43,867 bases of DNA from Patescibacteria group bacterium (GTDB taxonomy: Bacteria; Patescibacteriota; Patescibacteriia; Patescibacteriales; UBA12465), in contig JAKLGM010000006.1 of NCBI GenBank assembly GCA_022710685.1, forward strand, positions 1 through 43,867, in the 5' to 3' direction. The position numbers and the translations under genes are program-made. The notes beneath the pieces were generated by a model. The model worked only from the letters and a program-made list of their open reading frames with translations, searched no databases and was not told where the DNA came from. Below, one piece after another: positions 9,879 to 18,253 of this stretch. Within the stretch, counting starts at the first letter, position 1. Each line of letters opens with the position of its first letter.

Positions 9879-10343
9879 TTATTTTTTAGTGCTTTTCCCG
9901 CTCAGGAGCTTGTTCAATTCCTTCTTAAATTCCTGTACGTTTTTAAAAGATTCGTAAACTGAAGCATAACGGATATAAGCGATTTGATCTACTTTTTTTA
10001 AATTTTTCATCACTATTTTGCCCACCTCCTGAGAACTGACTTCATTGGTCTTTAAAGCTTGGATATCCCTTTCAATCATATGCACCAATTTCTTGAACTT
10101 ATCATCCCCAATCCTCTTCTCGCTGGCCTTTTTTAGGCCTGATATCAGCTTATCCCGACTATAGGCTTCCCGCCGGCCATCCCGCTTCACCACCGAAACA
10201 TCCAAAATCTCCAATTCCTCGTAGGTAGAGAAGCGAAAACCGCATTTTAAACATTCCCGGCGGCGTCTGATGGACAGACCATCAGTAGCAACGCGGGAAT
10301 CCAAAACTTTAGTGTCAGGATGATAGCAAATGGGGCATTTCAT
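9879..10343 (-). CDS. nrdR: Transcriptional repressor NrdR
   Basis: This 154-aa NrdR represses ribonucleotide reductase genes by sensing ATP/dATP. The N-terminal zinc ribbon has CPICYH at 3-8 and CLKC at 31-34, with an Arg-rich segment between (SIRRRREC). The ATP-cone begins near residue 49 (VVKRDGRREAYSRDKL), as in its target NrdD. Length matches the family (about 150 aa). It leads the operon with nrdD, the radical peptide and nrdG. Two NrdR boxes overlap its own predicted start site, so it probably represses itself and the operon. No SD. Confidence 0.96.
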   Translation of the reverse strand: MKCPICYHPDTKVLDSRVATDGLSIRRRRECLKCGFRFSTYEELEILDVSVVKRDGRREAYSRDKLISGLKKASEKRIGDDKFKKLVHMIERDIQALKTNEVSSQEVGKIVMKNLKKVDQIAYIRYASVYESFKNVQEFKKELNKLLSGKSTKK

Positions 10344-10421
10344 AGGTCAAAATTAGCAACAAATATTGTAATCAAACGAGTTTTTATCCAATCTTTACAA
10401 ATTATTGAAAAAATGGCATTA

Positions 10422-10470
10422 CTACTATATGTAGTGGCTCAATCTGATAAAAGACCACAATATGTTGTAC
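10422..10470 (-). promoter_or_regulatory. Tandem NrdR boxes upstream of nrdR-nrdD
   Basis: Box 1 (10422-10437) has core CTATATGTAG, and box 2 (10455-10470) has core CAATATGTTG. Both fit the known NrdR box core CwAtATaTwG at all but the seventh position (g for a). The cores start 33 bp apart, close to the three helical turns usual for paired NrdR boxes. Box 2 lies just downstream of the -10 hexamer, at the expected transcript start, a repressing position. Confidence 0.82.
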
Positions 10471-10477
10471 AAGAGTT

Positions 10478-10506
10478 ATTATAGCAAAAAAAGAAATAGG
10501 GGACAA
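10478..10506 (-). promoter_or_regulatory. Sigma-70-type promoter of the nrdR-nrdD operon
   Basis: Minus strand: TTGTCC (10501-10506), 17-nt spacer, TATAAT (10478-10483). The predicted start near 10471 falls at the edge of NrdR box 2. The leader to nrdR is about 128 nt and contains both boxes. Confidence 0.75.
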
Positions 10507-10553
10507 CGCTTTAAATTTTGCCTAATCTCAGCCCCTTTTTTAACACAAAAAAG

Positions 10554-10562
10554 TTATCCACA
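10554..10562 (+). promoter_or_regulatory. Perfect DnaA box upstream of the nrd operon
   Basis: TTATCCACA is a perfect 9-mer DnaA box, about 48 bp upstream of the nrdR -35. A near match on the other strand (TGTGGAAAA, 10684-10692) lies next to the ftsZ stop. DnaA acts at nrdAB in E. coli, so a similar link is possible. A single 9-mer can occur by chance in AT-rich DNA. Confidence 0.45.
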
Positions 10563-10640
10563 AGACTTTTATTTATTAGCTATTTTTTATCATTTTTTTA
10601 ACCCCAACCGAGCATTAATTTGCCTATAAATTACAAACAA

Positions 10641-10667
10641 AAAAGACCTGGGTAAACAAGGTCTTTT
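10641..10667 (-). terminator. Intrinsic terminator after ftsZ
   Basis: Arms AAAAGACCT (10641-10649) and AGGTCTTTT (10659-10667) pair perfectly with a 9-nt loop. On the minus strand the stem runs on into a T-rich tail. It lies 33 bp after the ftsZ stop and separates ftsA-ftsZ from the nrd operon. The remaining intergenic DNA (10344-10699) is AT-rich and holds only the nrd control elements listed. Confidence 0.8.
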
Positions 10668-10699
10668 CTTTTGATATTCAATATGTGGAAAATAGCCAT

Positions 10700-11953
10700 T
10701 TACATCATCTTTTTCCGAATAAACGCCGGGACACTCAATTCTTCGTCATCTTCGTCCTCGCTCTTCTTTAATTGGGGCTTGGCTACTGGTTTAGACGGAG
10801 TGGCTTTCATATCATAATTCTTATCTTTCTTCTCAAACCAGGAAAAATTTAAATTGCTATTCTTGGCCTCCTTAACTTCTTCTCTTCTTTCCTTGTCTTC
10901 CTCTTCTTTTTTAGATTCATCTTTCTTTATAAAACTACTGGGAGTGTAGGCCGAACGGAGCGGAGCCGCCTCAGGGACAAAATCATCACCGCGTCGTTCT
11001 CGGTCATTGAAACCAGTAGCGACGATGGTCACCTTCAACTCATCTTTTAAACGATCATCTACGACTGCGCCAAAAATAATCTTGGCATCTTCATCGGCTA
11101 AAGAATTGATGATGCGTGCCGCCTCGGAAACCTCCATCATGCTCAAATCAGAACCGCCAGTAATGGTAAAGACGATGCCTTTAGCGCCATTGATAGAAGT
11201 TTCTAATAAATTGGAATTAATAGCAGAGCGAACAGCTTCTTCAGCCTTGTTCTCGCCCGTAGCTTGGCCAATGCCCATTAAAGCCGAACCGGTGTTTGCC
11301 ATAATCGCCCGAACATCATTAAAGTCAGCATTAACAATACCGGGGACGGTAATTATTTCAGCGATACCTTGGACGCCTTGGCGTAAAATATTATCAGCAA
11401 TCTTGAATGAATCTAATAATGAAGTTCTCTTGTCAATAATTGTCAGCAGCTTTTCATTAGCAACAGTAATAATCGTATCTACTTTGCTAGCTAAATCATC
11501 ATAACCCCTGTCAGCGATCCGTTTGCGCTGGCCACCCTCAAAAGAGAACGGCTTAGTAACCACAGCGATGGTTAAAGCTCCTAAATCCTTGGCAATTTCA
11601 GCAATAAGAGGGGCTGCTCCGGTACCAGTGCCACCACCCAAACCACAGGTGATAAAAACCATATCTGACCCCTTCAGTAAATCCCTGACTTCAGATTGAG
11701 ATTCTTCGGCTGCTTGGCGACCTAACTCCGGATTCATGCCAGCACCCAAACCACGAGTAACCGTCTTACCAATGTGCAATTTAATATCAGCTTTATTATT
11801 ATGTAGAGCCTGGACATCGGTATTAATAGCAATGAATTCCACCCCTTGGATACCTTCTTCTACCATGCGGTTAACAGCATTGCCGCCGGCACCGCCGACG
11901 CCAACCACTTTAATCTTGGCAAAGGTTTCAGCTAATGGTTTAACTTCTGGCAT
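10700..11953 (-). CDS. ftsZ: Cell division protein FtsZ
   Basis: This 417-aa tubulin-like GTPase forms the division ring. The tubulin signature GGGTGTG is at about residues 105-111. The N-terminal VVGVGGAGGNAVNRM (near 15) and the T7 loop NADFNDVR complete the GTPase. After residue 320 there is a charged Glu/Lys-rich linker. It ends in the conserved tail LSVPAFIRKKMM, the site that binds FtsA and other partners. It lies 66 bp downstream of ftsA with the usual ftsA-ftsZ order, and an intrinsic terminator follows. No SD. Confidence 0.98.
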   Translation of the reverse strand: MPEVKPLAETFAKIKVVGVGGAGGNAVNRMVEEGIQGVEFIAINTDVQALHNNKADIKLHIGKTVTRGLGAGMNPELGRQAAEESQSEVRDLLKGSDMVFITCGLGGGTGTGAAPLIAEIAKDLGALTIAVVTKPFSFEGGQRKRIADRGYDDLASKVDTIITVANEKLLTIIDKRTSLLDSFKIADNILRQGVQGIAEIITVPGIVNADFNDVRAIMANTGSALMGIGQATGENKAEEAVRSAINSNLLETSINGAKGIVFTITGGSDLSMMEVSEAARIINSLADEDAKIIFGAVVDDRLKDELKVTIVATGFNDRERRGDDFVPEAAPLRSAYTPSSFIKKDESKKEEEDKERREEVKEAKNSNLNFSWFEKKDKNYDMKATPSKPVAKPQLKKSEDEDDEELSVPAFIRKKMM

Positions 11954-12019
11954 ATATATTGAAATTAATAATTAATTTAATTTTTAGCATCTTAACTTAA
12001 AAGACAAAAAAATTCAACC

Positions 12020-13276
12020 CTATTGCGGCATCATTTTTCCGATAAAGCCCTTAACCTTGTTAACGACGCTGGAAATATTCTTCTTTAAAGGGTTGGCTGC
12101 AGCGCCGGGCAAAGAATGGCTACCCCAAGCAACCAAGCCTAAGGCGGTCAAAAACTCTGGGTTGCGCGCCTTGTCAATCGCGATCTTCACATTCTTAGCC
12201 TCGCCCAAAGAAACCGGCAAACGTAATTTTCTTTTAGCCGTTTCAGTAATACCTTGGAGCATGGATCCGCCGCCGACTAATATAGCGCCAGCCGGAAGCA
12301 TGCCGGAGCGATCAATCTTCTTTAATTCTTCATCAACTTTTTCAAAAATTTCCTCGACCCGAGCTTCAATAATCTCGGCTACATACTTGCGAGAAATAAT
12401 ATCAATATTATCGCTAATCTTCTCTTCTTTGACCAACTGGCTGATATCCACCTCGTCTTTCTTGGTAAAAGCATCGGATTCAGAATGGCCATATTCAATC
12501 TTAATGCGCTCGGCCAAATTTATCGGACAGCGCAAACCAATGGCGATATCATTGGTAATATGATCGGAACCGATAGGCAAGATAGCCGTATGAAGTAAAT
12601 TACCTTCTTCGTAAACTGACAAGCTGGTAGTGGTCGCGCCGATATTAACTAAAGCCGCGCCTAAATCTTTCTGGCGATTATCAAAGACTGTTTCAGCCAC
12701 CGCCAAAGACGACAACACCAACCCTTCAATATCCAGGCCGGTGCGATAAATGGCTTTAGTCAAATTCTTAATCTGATTGCTCAAACCTAAAATAATCAAA
12801 GTCTCAACTTCCAGGCGCACGCCGCTCATACCAATCGGATCCTTGATATCCTCCTGATTATCAATCGTGAACTTAATCGGAATAACATGCAAAATTTCAT
12901 AATTATTAGGTACTACCATGGATCGAGCTGCGTCAATGGCGCGCTCCACATCATGCTCATCAATTTCGCCGTCGCTTTTAGAAACTACCACGACGCCCTT
13001 GCTCTTCTCACACTTTATCTTCGGACTGTTAATACTGACCCAGACGCTCTCAAGCGGCACGCCAACCAGACGTTCGGCTTTTTCCAGACAAGCTGAAACC
13101 GAAGAAGTAGCATCTTCAATGCTATTAACATTCCCCTTGGAAACTCCCATGGTCGGAGATGAGACAGCGCCGATAATTTGAATTTCTTCCGCGTCAAAAC
13201 CTTGGACTTTCTGACCAATTACCAAGCGAATATTAGTTGAGCCAATATCAAGACCGGCGATTATTTCCTCCTTCAT
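12020..13276 (-). CDS. ftsA: Cell division protein FtsA
   Basis: This 418-aa actin-fold ATPase tethers FtsZ to the membrane. The phosphate 1 motif GLDIGSTNIR is at about 8-17. The phosphate 2 region is ALVNIGATTTSLSVYEEG near 210, and the adenosine motif GAILVGGGSMLQG is near 330. The 1C subdomain occupies about 80-160. The C-terminus KGFIGKMMPQ forms the short amphipathic membrane-targeting helix. A sigma-70 promoter lies just upstream, and ftsZ follows. Stop TAG; no SD. Confidence 0.96.
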   Translation of the reverse strand: MKEEIIAGLDIGSTNIRLVIGQKVQGFDAEEIQIIGAVSSPTMGVSKGNVNSIEDATSSVSACLEKAERLVGVPLESVWVSINSPKIKCEKSKGVVVVSKSDGEIDEHDVERAIDAARSMVVPNNYEILHVIPIKFTIDNQEDIKDPIGMSGVRLEVETLIILGLSNQIKNLTKAIYRTGLDIEGLVLSSLAVAETVFDNRQKDLGAALVNIGATTTSLSVYEEGNLLHTAILPIGSDHITNDIAIGLRCPINLAERIKIEYGHSESDAFTKKDEVDISQLVKEEKISDNIDIISRKYVAEIIEARVEEIFEKVDEELKKIDRSGMLPAGAILVGGGSMLQGITETAKRKLRLPVSLGEAKNVKIAIDKARNPEFLTALGLVAWGSHSLPGAAANPLKKNISSVVNKVKGFIGKMMPQ

Positions 13277-13311
13277 AAATCGAAAATATTTAAGATGATT
13301 GTATATCCTTA

Positions 13312-13340
13312 ATTATACTAGAAAACAACAGAATTGCCAA
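13312..13340 (-). promoter_or_regulatory. Sigma-70-type promoter of ftsA-ftsZ
   Basis: Minus strand: TTGGCA (13335-13340), 17-nt spacer, TATAAT (13312-13317). The start is expected near 13305, giving a leader of about 30 nt. The -35 lies just beyond the pilD stop. Confidence 0.75.
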
Positions 13341-13346
13341 CTGTTT

Positions 13347-14162
13347 TTAGGCCGATAATAGGCCCCAATACCAGCGTATTACCTCAGATCCAAAAAATAG
13401 GGTAATTATCGCCCCTAAAGCCAAGAAAACCCCTAAGGGCACTTTAGTTTTGAGGCCCTTTTTGGCCCAAAACATCATAACCAAGCCAGTAATAGCGCCG
13501 ATAATATAAGACGACAATATGGCCGTTAACAATAAGCGCCAATCAGGGAACATCAAGCCCATTAAACCACCCAACCAGATATCCCCCTCCCCAATTCCCC
13601 GGCCCTTAGTGAGCAAAAACTGTAAACCGAAAAAGGCCGCGCCGATTAGAACCGCCAACAGAATTGAAACGAACCCATAGCCTAGCGCTAAATCAAATAT
13701 TAAAATTAACACCCCGCTCCAAATAATCGCCGGCAAAGAAATCATTAACCAGCGCGCGTCATAGATAAAAACCATAATCATCACCGCCACTATCAGCCAA
13801 GCGCGCACTAAATTGCCCAACAAACCACCCTGCATTATTAACTGATAAAAGTCCAAAGATGAATAAGCCAAACCATGGCCATAAATCCTGATAAAAACCA
13901 AGACGAAAAGAATTCCGGTAATAAATTCTACCAAAGGATACTGGACAGAAATTGCTTGCCGACAATGGCGGCAGCTACCCTTGAGCGCTAACCAGCTCAA
14001 GACCGGAATATTGTCATACCAATGAATCTTTTTCAGGCACTTTGGGCAATAAGAGCGGCCCCACAAGCTCTTGTTCTTGTATAAACGCCAAACCAAGCAG
14101 TTTAAAAAACTGCCGATGATCAAACCCAAAATTAAGGAGCCGAAAAGAAAAATATAAGCCAT
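13347..14162 (-). CDS. pilD: Prepilin peptidase (A24 family), PilD-like
   Basis: This 271-aa membrane aspartyl protease cleaves the leader of type IV prepilins and related pseudopilins and often N-methylates the new end. The cytoplasmic zinc loop has CPKC near 40-43 and CRHC near 63-66, with the family sequence DNIPVLSWL between them. Six to eight membrane segments follow. The second catalytic Asp is in GEGDIWLGG near 190; the first is probably the Asp in FIYDARW near 135. The gene is separated by only one base from a glycosyltransferase stop upstream. No pilin operon is in the window, so its substrates are elsewhere or are the pilin-like surface proteins here. Confidence 0.9.
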   Translation of the reverse strand: MAYIFLFGSLILGLIIGSFLNCLVWRLYKNKSLWGRSYCPKCLKKIHWYDNIPVLSWLALKGSCRHCRQAISVQYPLVEFITGILFVLVFIRIYGHGLAYSSLDFYQLIMQGGLLGNLVRAWLIVAVMIMVFIYDARWLMISLPAIIWSGVLILIFDLALGYGFVSILLAVLIGAAFFGLQFLLTKGRGIGEGDIWLGGLMGLMFPDWRLLLTAILSSYIIGAITGLVMMFWAKKGLKTKVPLGVFLALGAIITLFFGSEVIRWYWGLLSA

Positions 14163-14163
14163 A

Positions 14164-14979
14164 TTATTTTTTTATTTTATATTTAAAAACATAATAATCT
14201 ACTAAAGCGCGATAAGCCCCTTGGAGCAGCGCTGCCTTGAAGCCGACCAAACCGGAACGCCAGGCGCCCGAAAGCAATGTCCGAGCGAATACCAAGCAAA
14301 AATCAAAAGGCAATAATACCAAAGGATACTGTCTGCGAATCAGTATTTTCTGCGGCCAGTCAGATCCAGAATAATTAAACTTTTTAATAACACTAAAATC
14401 CTGATTATAATAACGTGCCTGAATCTTGGCCCAGGGTCGCCACTTAGAATTAAAACGGCTCCACCTATAGTTATTATACTCTGGTTCATGCCGCAAGACC
14501 AAATCACAGCGCTCTACCTGGCCGGAAACTTCAGCCACGAATTGGGGCACCCCAAGAAAATGTAAGGAATCTTTCCGAAAAAAACACCTTTTATAAGGCC
14601 AATTCCTGGTTATTTCCTTCTCCCCGTCCCAAAGCGGCCAAGCAAACTCATAGGCTGCCACGCGAGGATTAGCTGCTAACGCCCTCAAGCCCTGACTTAA
14701 CTCATTCGATAAAAATTCATCAGCATCAATTTGCAAGATCCATTCTCCCTGAGCCTGTTCATAAGAAAAAGGGCGATGCGGCTCAGCAATCCCGACAAAC
14801 TCTTTCTCCCAAACAGCTGCGCCGAATTGCCGACAGATATCTAGAGTTTGATCGCTGCAAGAACCATCATGAACTACAATGATTTCATCAACCGCTCCAG
14901 CCAAACTCTTGAGGCAACGCTCGATGAGCCGCGCCTCGTTGATAACTACCAAGCAAGCTGATATTTTTATTGCTGCCAT
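14164..14979 (-). CDS. GT2 family glycosyltransferase (WaaE/KdtX-like)
   Basis: This 271-aa GT-A fold transferase has SACLVVINEARLIERCL at the N-terminus, VDEIIVVHDGSCSDQT near 30-45 and the metal motif QIDADEFLS near 93-101. That pattern fits the GT2 subfamily with LPS core enzymes such as WaaE/KdtX. A hydrophobic C-terminal stretch may lie on the membrane. Its start overlaps the upstream glycosyltransferase stop by 13 bp, so the two are translationally coupled. It belongs to the glycan cluster with the O-antigen-ligase-like protein. Donor and acceptor are unknown. Confidence 0.86.
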   Translation of the reverse strand: MAAIKISACLVVINEARLIERCLKSLAGAVDEIIVVHDGSCSDQTLDICRQFGAAVWEKEFVGIAEPHRPFSYEQAQGEWILQIDADEFLSNELSQGLRALAANPRVAAYEFAWPLWDGEKEITRNWPYKRCFFRKDSLHFLGVPQFVAEVSGQVERCDLVLRHEPEYNNYRWSRFNSKWRPWAKIQARYYNQDFSVIKKFNYSGSDWPQKILIRRQYPLVLLPFDFCLVFARTLLSGAWRSGLVGFKAALLQGAYRALVDYYVFKYKIKK

Positions 14980-15908
14980 ACCTTATGATAAATTTTCTTC
15001 AAAGAATAATAGAATTTAGGAAACCTCTTTAACGGCCGCAAACACCAATGTTTCCAATTTTGTAAATACCCGGCCCGGAGAGCGGCGGAACTATAATAAC
15101 GCTTGGCTAATTCTGGATGGCGGTCATATTGGTGAACAACATTTGCTACTTCTCCTGACTCATTCAATAATTCTCCGGCTGCATTTTGTTTGTAGTTATT
15201 AACCAGGCCCAAAGTCAAAACTGGACCAGACTCATTCGAAAAAATGTTAAGCTGAGGCAGTTTAGCAGTATAGACTAGATAGTTATGAAACCCCTGACCG
15301 ACAATGCCAGGCGGACCCACTCGAAATATCAGATCAATTTTACGCTTTAAGTAATCAAGCAACGGCAGCCAGGGGCTAATAATAATCCCATTGCAAGAAA
15401 TCGGCCTAGCCTTAATCTGATCATAAACCAAGTCCCCGAAAGATCTTTTAATCCAAGAAGAATTATGGGGGCAAGCTGCAATCGTCCGCCTTTTATCCTC
15501 TAAAAAAACGCTCAAATTGCCCTGGTCAGCAAAAGCAAAAGGATCCTTTTGAAAAATAACATCGCGCACGTCAGTTAACATTATTCTGTTATATTCCCGC
15601 CCAAAACGGCTCAAATATAAATAATACATAACAAAACGCTCAGTGCACAAACTAAGTGGTAAATCATATTTTTCCGGCAAACCTAAATTCTGCAGAAGAT
15701 TATCAAAGCCAGAGATAAAAGGATAGTGTTGAGAAAAATATATCAATTCTACTCCTTGTTGACGCAACTTAGCTGCAGTCTTTGAGCTTATTCCCGAAAC
15801 AAACAGAACGACCTTGCCCGACCAGGAGACCCGAGAAAGAGAATCAAGGAAGGGCTGAATTTGATCGTAATTATAATCTTTCACCATCCCCAATATCAAA
15901 TTAGCCAT
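14967..15908 (-). CDS. Putative glycosyltransferase of nucleotide-sugar GT-A type
   Basis: This 313-aa protein is not a standard GT2 enzyme. The key segment is RIMLTDVRDVIFQKDPF near residues 107-123. A D-x-R-D segment of this kind marks a group of eukaryotic-like and bacterial transferases whose sugar donor site uses a DxD-like motif. A conserved CNGIIISPW segment is near 172-180, and GQGFHNYLVY is near 205. The C-terminus is basic. It overlaps the next glycosyltransferase gene and follows a TPR gene by 4 bp, so it is part of the same glycan operon. Function beyond a sugar transferase is inference. Confidence 0.65.
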   Translation of the reverse strand: MANLILGMVKDYNYDQIQPFLDSLSRVSWSGKVVLFVSGISSKTAAKLRQQGVELIYFSQHYPFISGFDNLLQNLGLPEKYDLPLSLCTERFVMYYLYLSRFGREYNRIMLTDVRDVIFQKDPFAFADQGNLSVFLEDKRRTIAACPHNSSWIKRSFGDLVYDQIKARPISCNGIIISPWLPLLDYLKRKIDLIFRVGPPGIVGQGFHNYLVYTAKLPQLNIFSNESGPVLTLGLVNNYKQNAAGELLNESGEVANVVHQYDRHPELAKRYYSSAALRAGYLQNWKHWCLRPLKRFPKFYYSLKKIYHKVWQQ

Positions 15909-15912
15909 AAAA

Positions 15913-16596
15913 TTATTTCTTGCCAGCTTTAATTTTTTCTACTAACGCTGCCGGAATCTGCTTATTACTATCCAAAACTAAAGCCTGATTCAGATACTTC
16001 AAAGCCAAATCATCTTGACCTTGTTCCTGATAAAGAATTGCCGCGCCCAAGGGCCAGATATAATCCTGCGGATGCCTTTCAGCGCCACGCAAATTATACC
16101 AAATAGCCTTATCTAAATCACCCTGCATAAAATAACAATCGGCTATTTTTTTGTAGGAAGCGGCATCAAACAGATTGTGGCGATAGGCCTGAAAATAATT
16201 ATCTCCAGCTAAAGCATAATTCCCCTGGGCAAAATAAGTATCGGCTAAATTCCTATAAACAATGGAACGGTAATGCCAAACAACGCTTTCCAGAGTCGAC
16301 AGAGCTGCCGGCTGATTAACCGGATCCGGCAACAAAGATAGTGCCTTATTAAAATCTTCTATGGCTTTTTTATTCTCCCCAACCAAAGCATAGAAGCGAC
16401 CCCGATTCAAATAATTTTTTGGCATCTCCGGGGCAAAAGCAATGAGCCAATCATAGTCCCCTTCGGCCAATTCCCGATTCGACAACAGAGAGTAGATCTT
16501 GGCCCTAGTATAGACGTCGTCAAAGGTTTCTGTTTTTATCTCTTCTAAAATCCGAGACAATTCCTGCTGATAAAGCTTGGAAATAAGGGGATTCAA
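15913..16596 (-). CDS. TPR-repeat protein, possibly the detached tail of the ligase
   Basis: This 227-aa protein is built of about four to five TPR units (NYLNRGRFYALVGENKKAI near 78, ADTYFAQGNYALAGDNYFQA near 125, ADCYFMQGDLDKAIWYN near 152, AAILYQEQGQDDLALKYLNQA near 186). TPRs bind protein partners. It uses a TTG start, the only non-ATG start chosen in the window; no ATG lies between the upstream stop and the first repeats. The upstream ligase-like gene ends 8 bp earlier in another frame and itself ends in a TPR-like helix pair. The two may therefore be a frameshifted single gene or a naturally split ligase-TPR pair. Confidence 0.75.
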   Translation of the reverse strand: MNPLISKLYQQELSRILEEIKTETFDDVYTRAKIYSLLSNRELAEGDYDWLIAFAPEMPKNYLNRGRFYALVGENKKAIEDFNKALSLLPDPVNQPAALSTLESVVWHYRSIVYRNLADTYFAQGNYALAGDNYFQAYRHNLFDAASYKKIADCYFMQGDLDKAIWYNLRGAERHPQDYIWPLGAAILYQEQGQDDLALKYLNQALVLDSNKQIPAALVEKIKAGKK

Positions 16597-16604
16597 GCTT
16601 TTAT

Positions 16605-18191
16605 CTAATCATAGGGCAAAGAATCAACCAGATAATAACGATACTCCGGATTATAGATATTCTGCATCTTTATCTTCTGATAAGAGAACAAAGCTTGGGC
16701 ATAGTCCCCTTGAGCGATGTTCTGCCGCATCTGCCAATAATAACTATCAGCCCTCAGGACTCTAAGTTCGCGTCCTAAATGGCAAACAAAAAGAACTAGA
16801 ACTCCAACCAAGAGTAACCACTTTAGGTAGGGCCGAATCTTCAATTCCATAATCCTATGATCCGATGACTTACTCTTGATGCTGATTGCCGCCATGATAG
16901 CGAGGGCTGCCCAAAAATAAACCTCCGTCGTAACTACGGCAAAACCAAAGAATAAAGACACTAAATAAGAAGATGCTAAAACTAAAAGAATCTCGGCTCC
17001 AAGGCCCCAATCCTTGTTTCGGTGCAATTTGATTCCTTGGCGGAAAAAAGAACCATAAAGCCAAACATAAAAAACCAATCCGATTATGCCACCAGTTAAA
17101 AGAATATCCAAAACTATATTATGACTTCGGTTAGTTGTGGCATTAACAAAACCTGTCAAAGCCCAATCAGATTGATAATAGCGCCCAATTCTCTCCCCTT
17201 GATTTTCCAAGCCGTAACCCCAGAAAGGGCGCTCTAAAAATGAATCCCAGCTGGCTTGCCAAAAGTTTAAACGAGCCGAAACACTGCCTGAACCGAAATC
17301 AGTCATCCCTTTGATTCGGCTGACGACATAAGAGCTCTGAGACAAGAATAAGATCGCCACGACCAAAACGCCGCTAAGCGATAGCCAAAGACGGCGGCGT
17401 TGCTTCTGATTGAATTTGGGCAAATAACGCCGAAAAATAAAATAGGCGAAAACCATTAAAGCAAATATCAACCCTAACCAGGCCGCCCGGCTGCCAGTTA
17501 AAACCAAACAAACCAACTGGAACGACATCAATAAGGCCAGACAAAAACGCAGCCAAAAACCCCGCCCCTTTATCATCCCCAGCCAAGCTAGTGGCATAGT
17601 TAAAAGCAAGTAAGACCCCAAATAATTAGGCTGGCCGAGCGTTGCTGTGGTCCGATGGGTATTAAAAGGAGCTTCGTTCCAGGCAATAAAATCAATCCCT
17701 AAAATCTGCAAAATCCCATACAAGCTAACAATTAAAGATGAACCCAAAACCACTACACCAATCTTTTTTAATCTGATGCTTAAGTTCTCGGCCGTTAACA
17801 AATTATAAAGGAGTAAAATCCACCATAAGCCGTAAAAAAGCAAACTAGAATAGCCCTGGAGACGATCACCCGAGCCGTAGAAACTATTGACCGAATCAAT
17901 AGAAAGAAATAAGGATAAACCCCAAAAAATTAAGAACCCCAAAACCGGCCACAAATACCGGGGAGAAAATTTATAAAAACGACCGGTCCATAATATCTTT
18001 GCCAAAGTTAAAACCGCCAAGAGCCCAGTCAAAGAACGAAAAACAACTAATTTATTAAGCTCAAAAACATTATTAGTCTTGAAAAACAAAGCCATAGCTA
18101 ACGGCAGCAAGAAAAAGATCAATAAATAATTGATTTCAATTAAATTATCCAGGACTTTAGTCCAATTAAATTTTAGTTTTATTTTGTTCAT
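16605..18191 (-). CDS. O-antigen ligase/polymerase-like membrane protein
   Basis: This 528-aa protein has about 11 membrane helices. The family core lies in residues 180-360, with TGSRAAWLGL near 231 and the periplasmic-loop signature NRSHNIVLDILLTGG near 352. It belongs to the Wzy/WaaL/PglL superfamily (O-antigen ligase domain). Such proteins move lipid-linked sugars onto LPS, polysaccharide chains or pilin-like proteins. CPR cells are not expected to have LPS, and a prepilin peptidase lies in the same cluster, so glycosylation of surface proteins is a fair guess. The last 70 residues look like a TPR helix pair. Its promoter overlaps the secF terminator, giving a very short leader. Confidence 0.85.
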   Translation of the reverse strand: MNKIKLKFNWTKVLDNLIEINYLLIFFLLPLAMALFFKTNNVFELNKLVVFRSLTGLLAVLTLAKILWTGRFYKFSPRYLWPVLGFLIFWGLSLFLSIDSVNSFYGSGDRLQGYSSLLFYGLWWILLLYNLLTAENLSIRLKKIGVVVLGSSLIVSLYGILQILGIDFIAWNEAPFNTHRTTATLGQPNYLGSYLLLTMPLAWLGMIKGRGFWLRFCLALLMSFQLVCLVLTGSRAAWLGLIFALMVFAYFIFRRYLPKFNQKQRRRLWLSLSGVLVVAILFLSQSSYVVSRIKGMTDFGSGSVSARLNFWQASWDSFLERPFWGYGLENQGERIGRYYQSDWALTGFVNATTNRSHNIVLDILLTGGIIGLVFYVWLYGSFFRQGIKLHRNKDWGLGAEILLVLASSYLVSLFFGFAVVTTEVYFWAALAIMAAISIKSKSSDHRIMELKIRPYLKWLLLVGVLVLFVCHLGRELRVLRADSYYWQMRQNIAQGDYAQALFSYQKIKMQNIYNPEYRYYLVDSLPYD

Positions 18192-18202
18192 AGTCTAAGA
18201 CC

Positions 18203-18231
18203 ATTATACCAAACAAAAAACCGCCTGGAAA
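18203..18231 (-). promoter_or_regulatory. Extended -10 promoter of the glycan cluster, overlapping the secF terminator
   Basis: Minus strand: TTTCCA (18226-18231), 17-nt spacer, TATAAT (18203-18208) preceded by TGG (extended -10). The expected start near 18196 is only about 5 nt before the ATG, so the mRNA would be almost leaderless. The -35 lies inside the terminator stem-loop. Confidence 0.6.
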
Positions 18232-18243
18232 CAGGCGGTTTTT
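18213..18243 (-). terminator. Intrinsic terminator after secD-secF
   Basis: Arms AAACCGCCTG (18218-18227) and CAGGCGGTTT (18232-18241) pair perfectly around a 4-nt loop. On the minus strand a T-run follows. It begins about 10 bp after the secF stop and is the strongest GC-rich terminator in the window. Confidence 0.9.
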
Positions 18244-18253
18244 ATACTCCAGA

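Noticed and set aside
11007..12563. Long plus-strand ORFs opposite ftsZ and ftsA
   Set aside because: They are antisense shadows of clear ftsZ and ftsA frames, with low-complexity composition and no recognisable domain.
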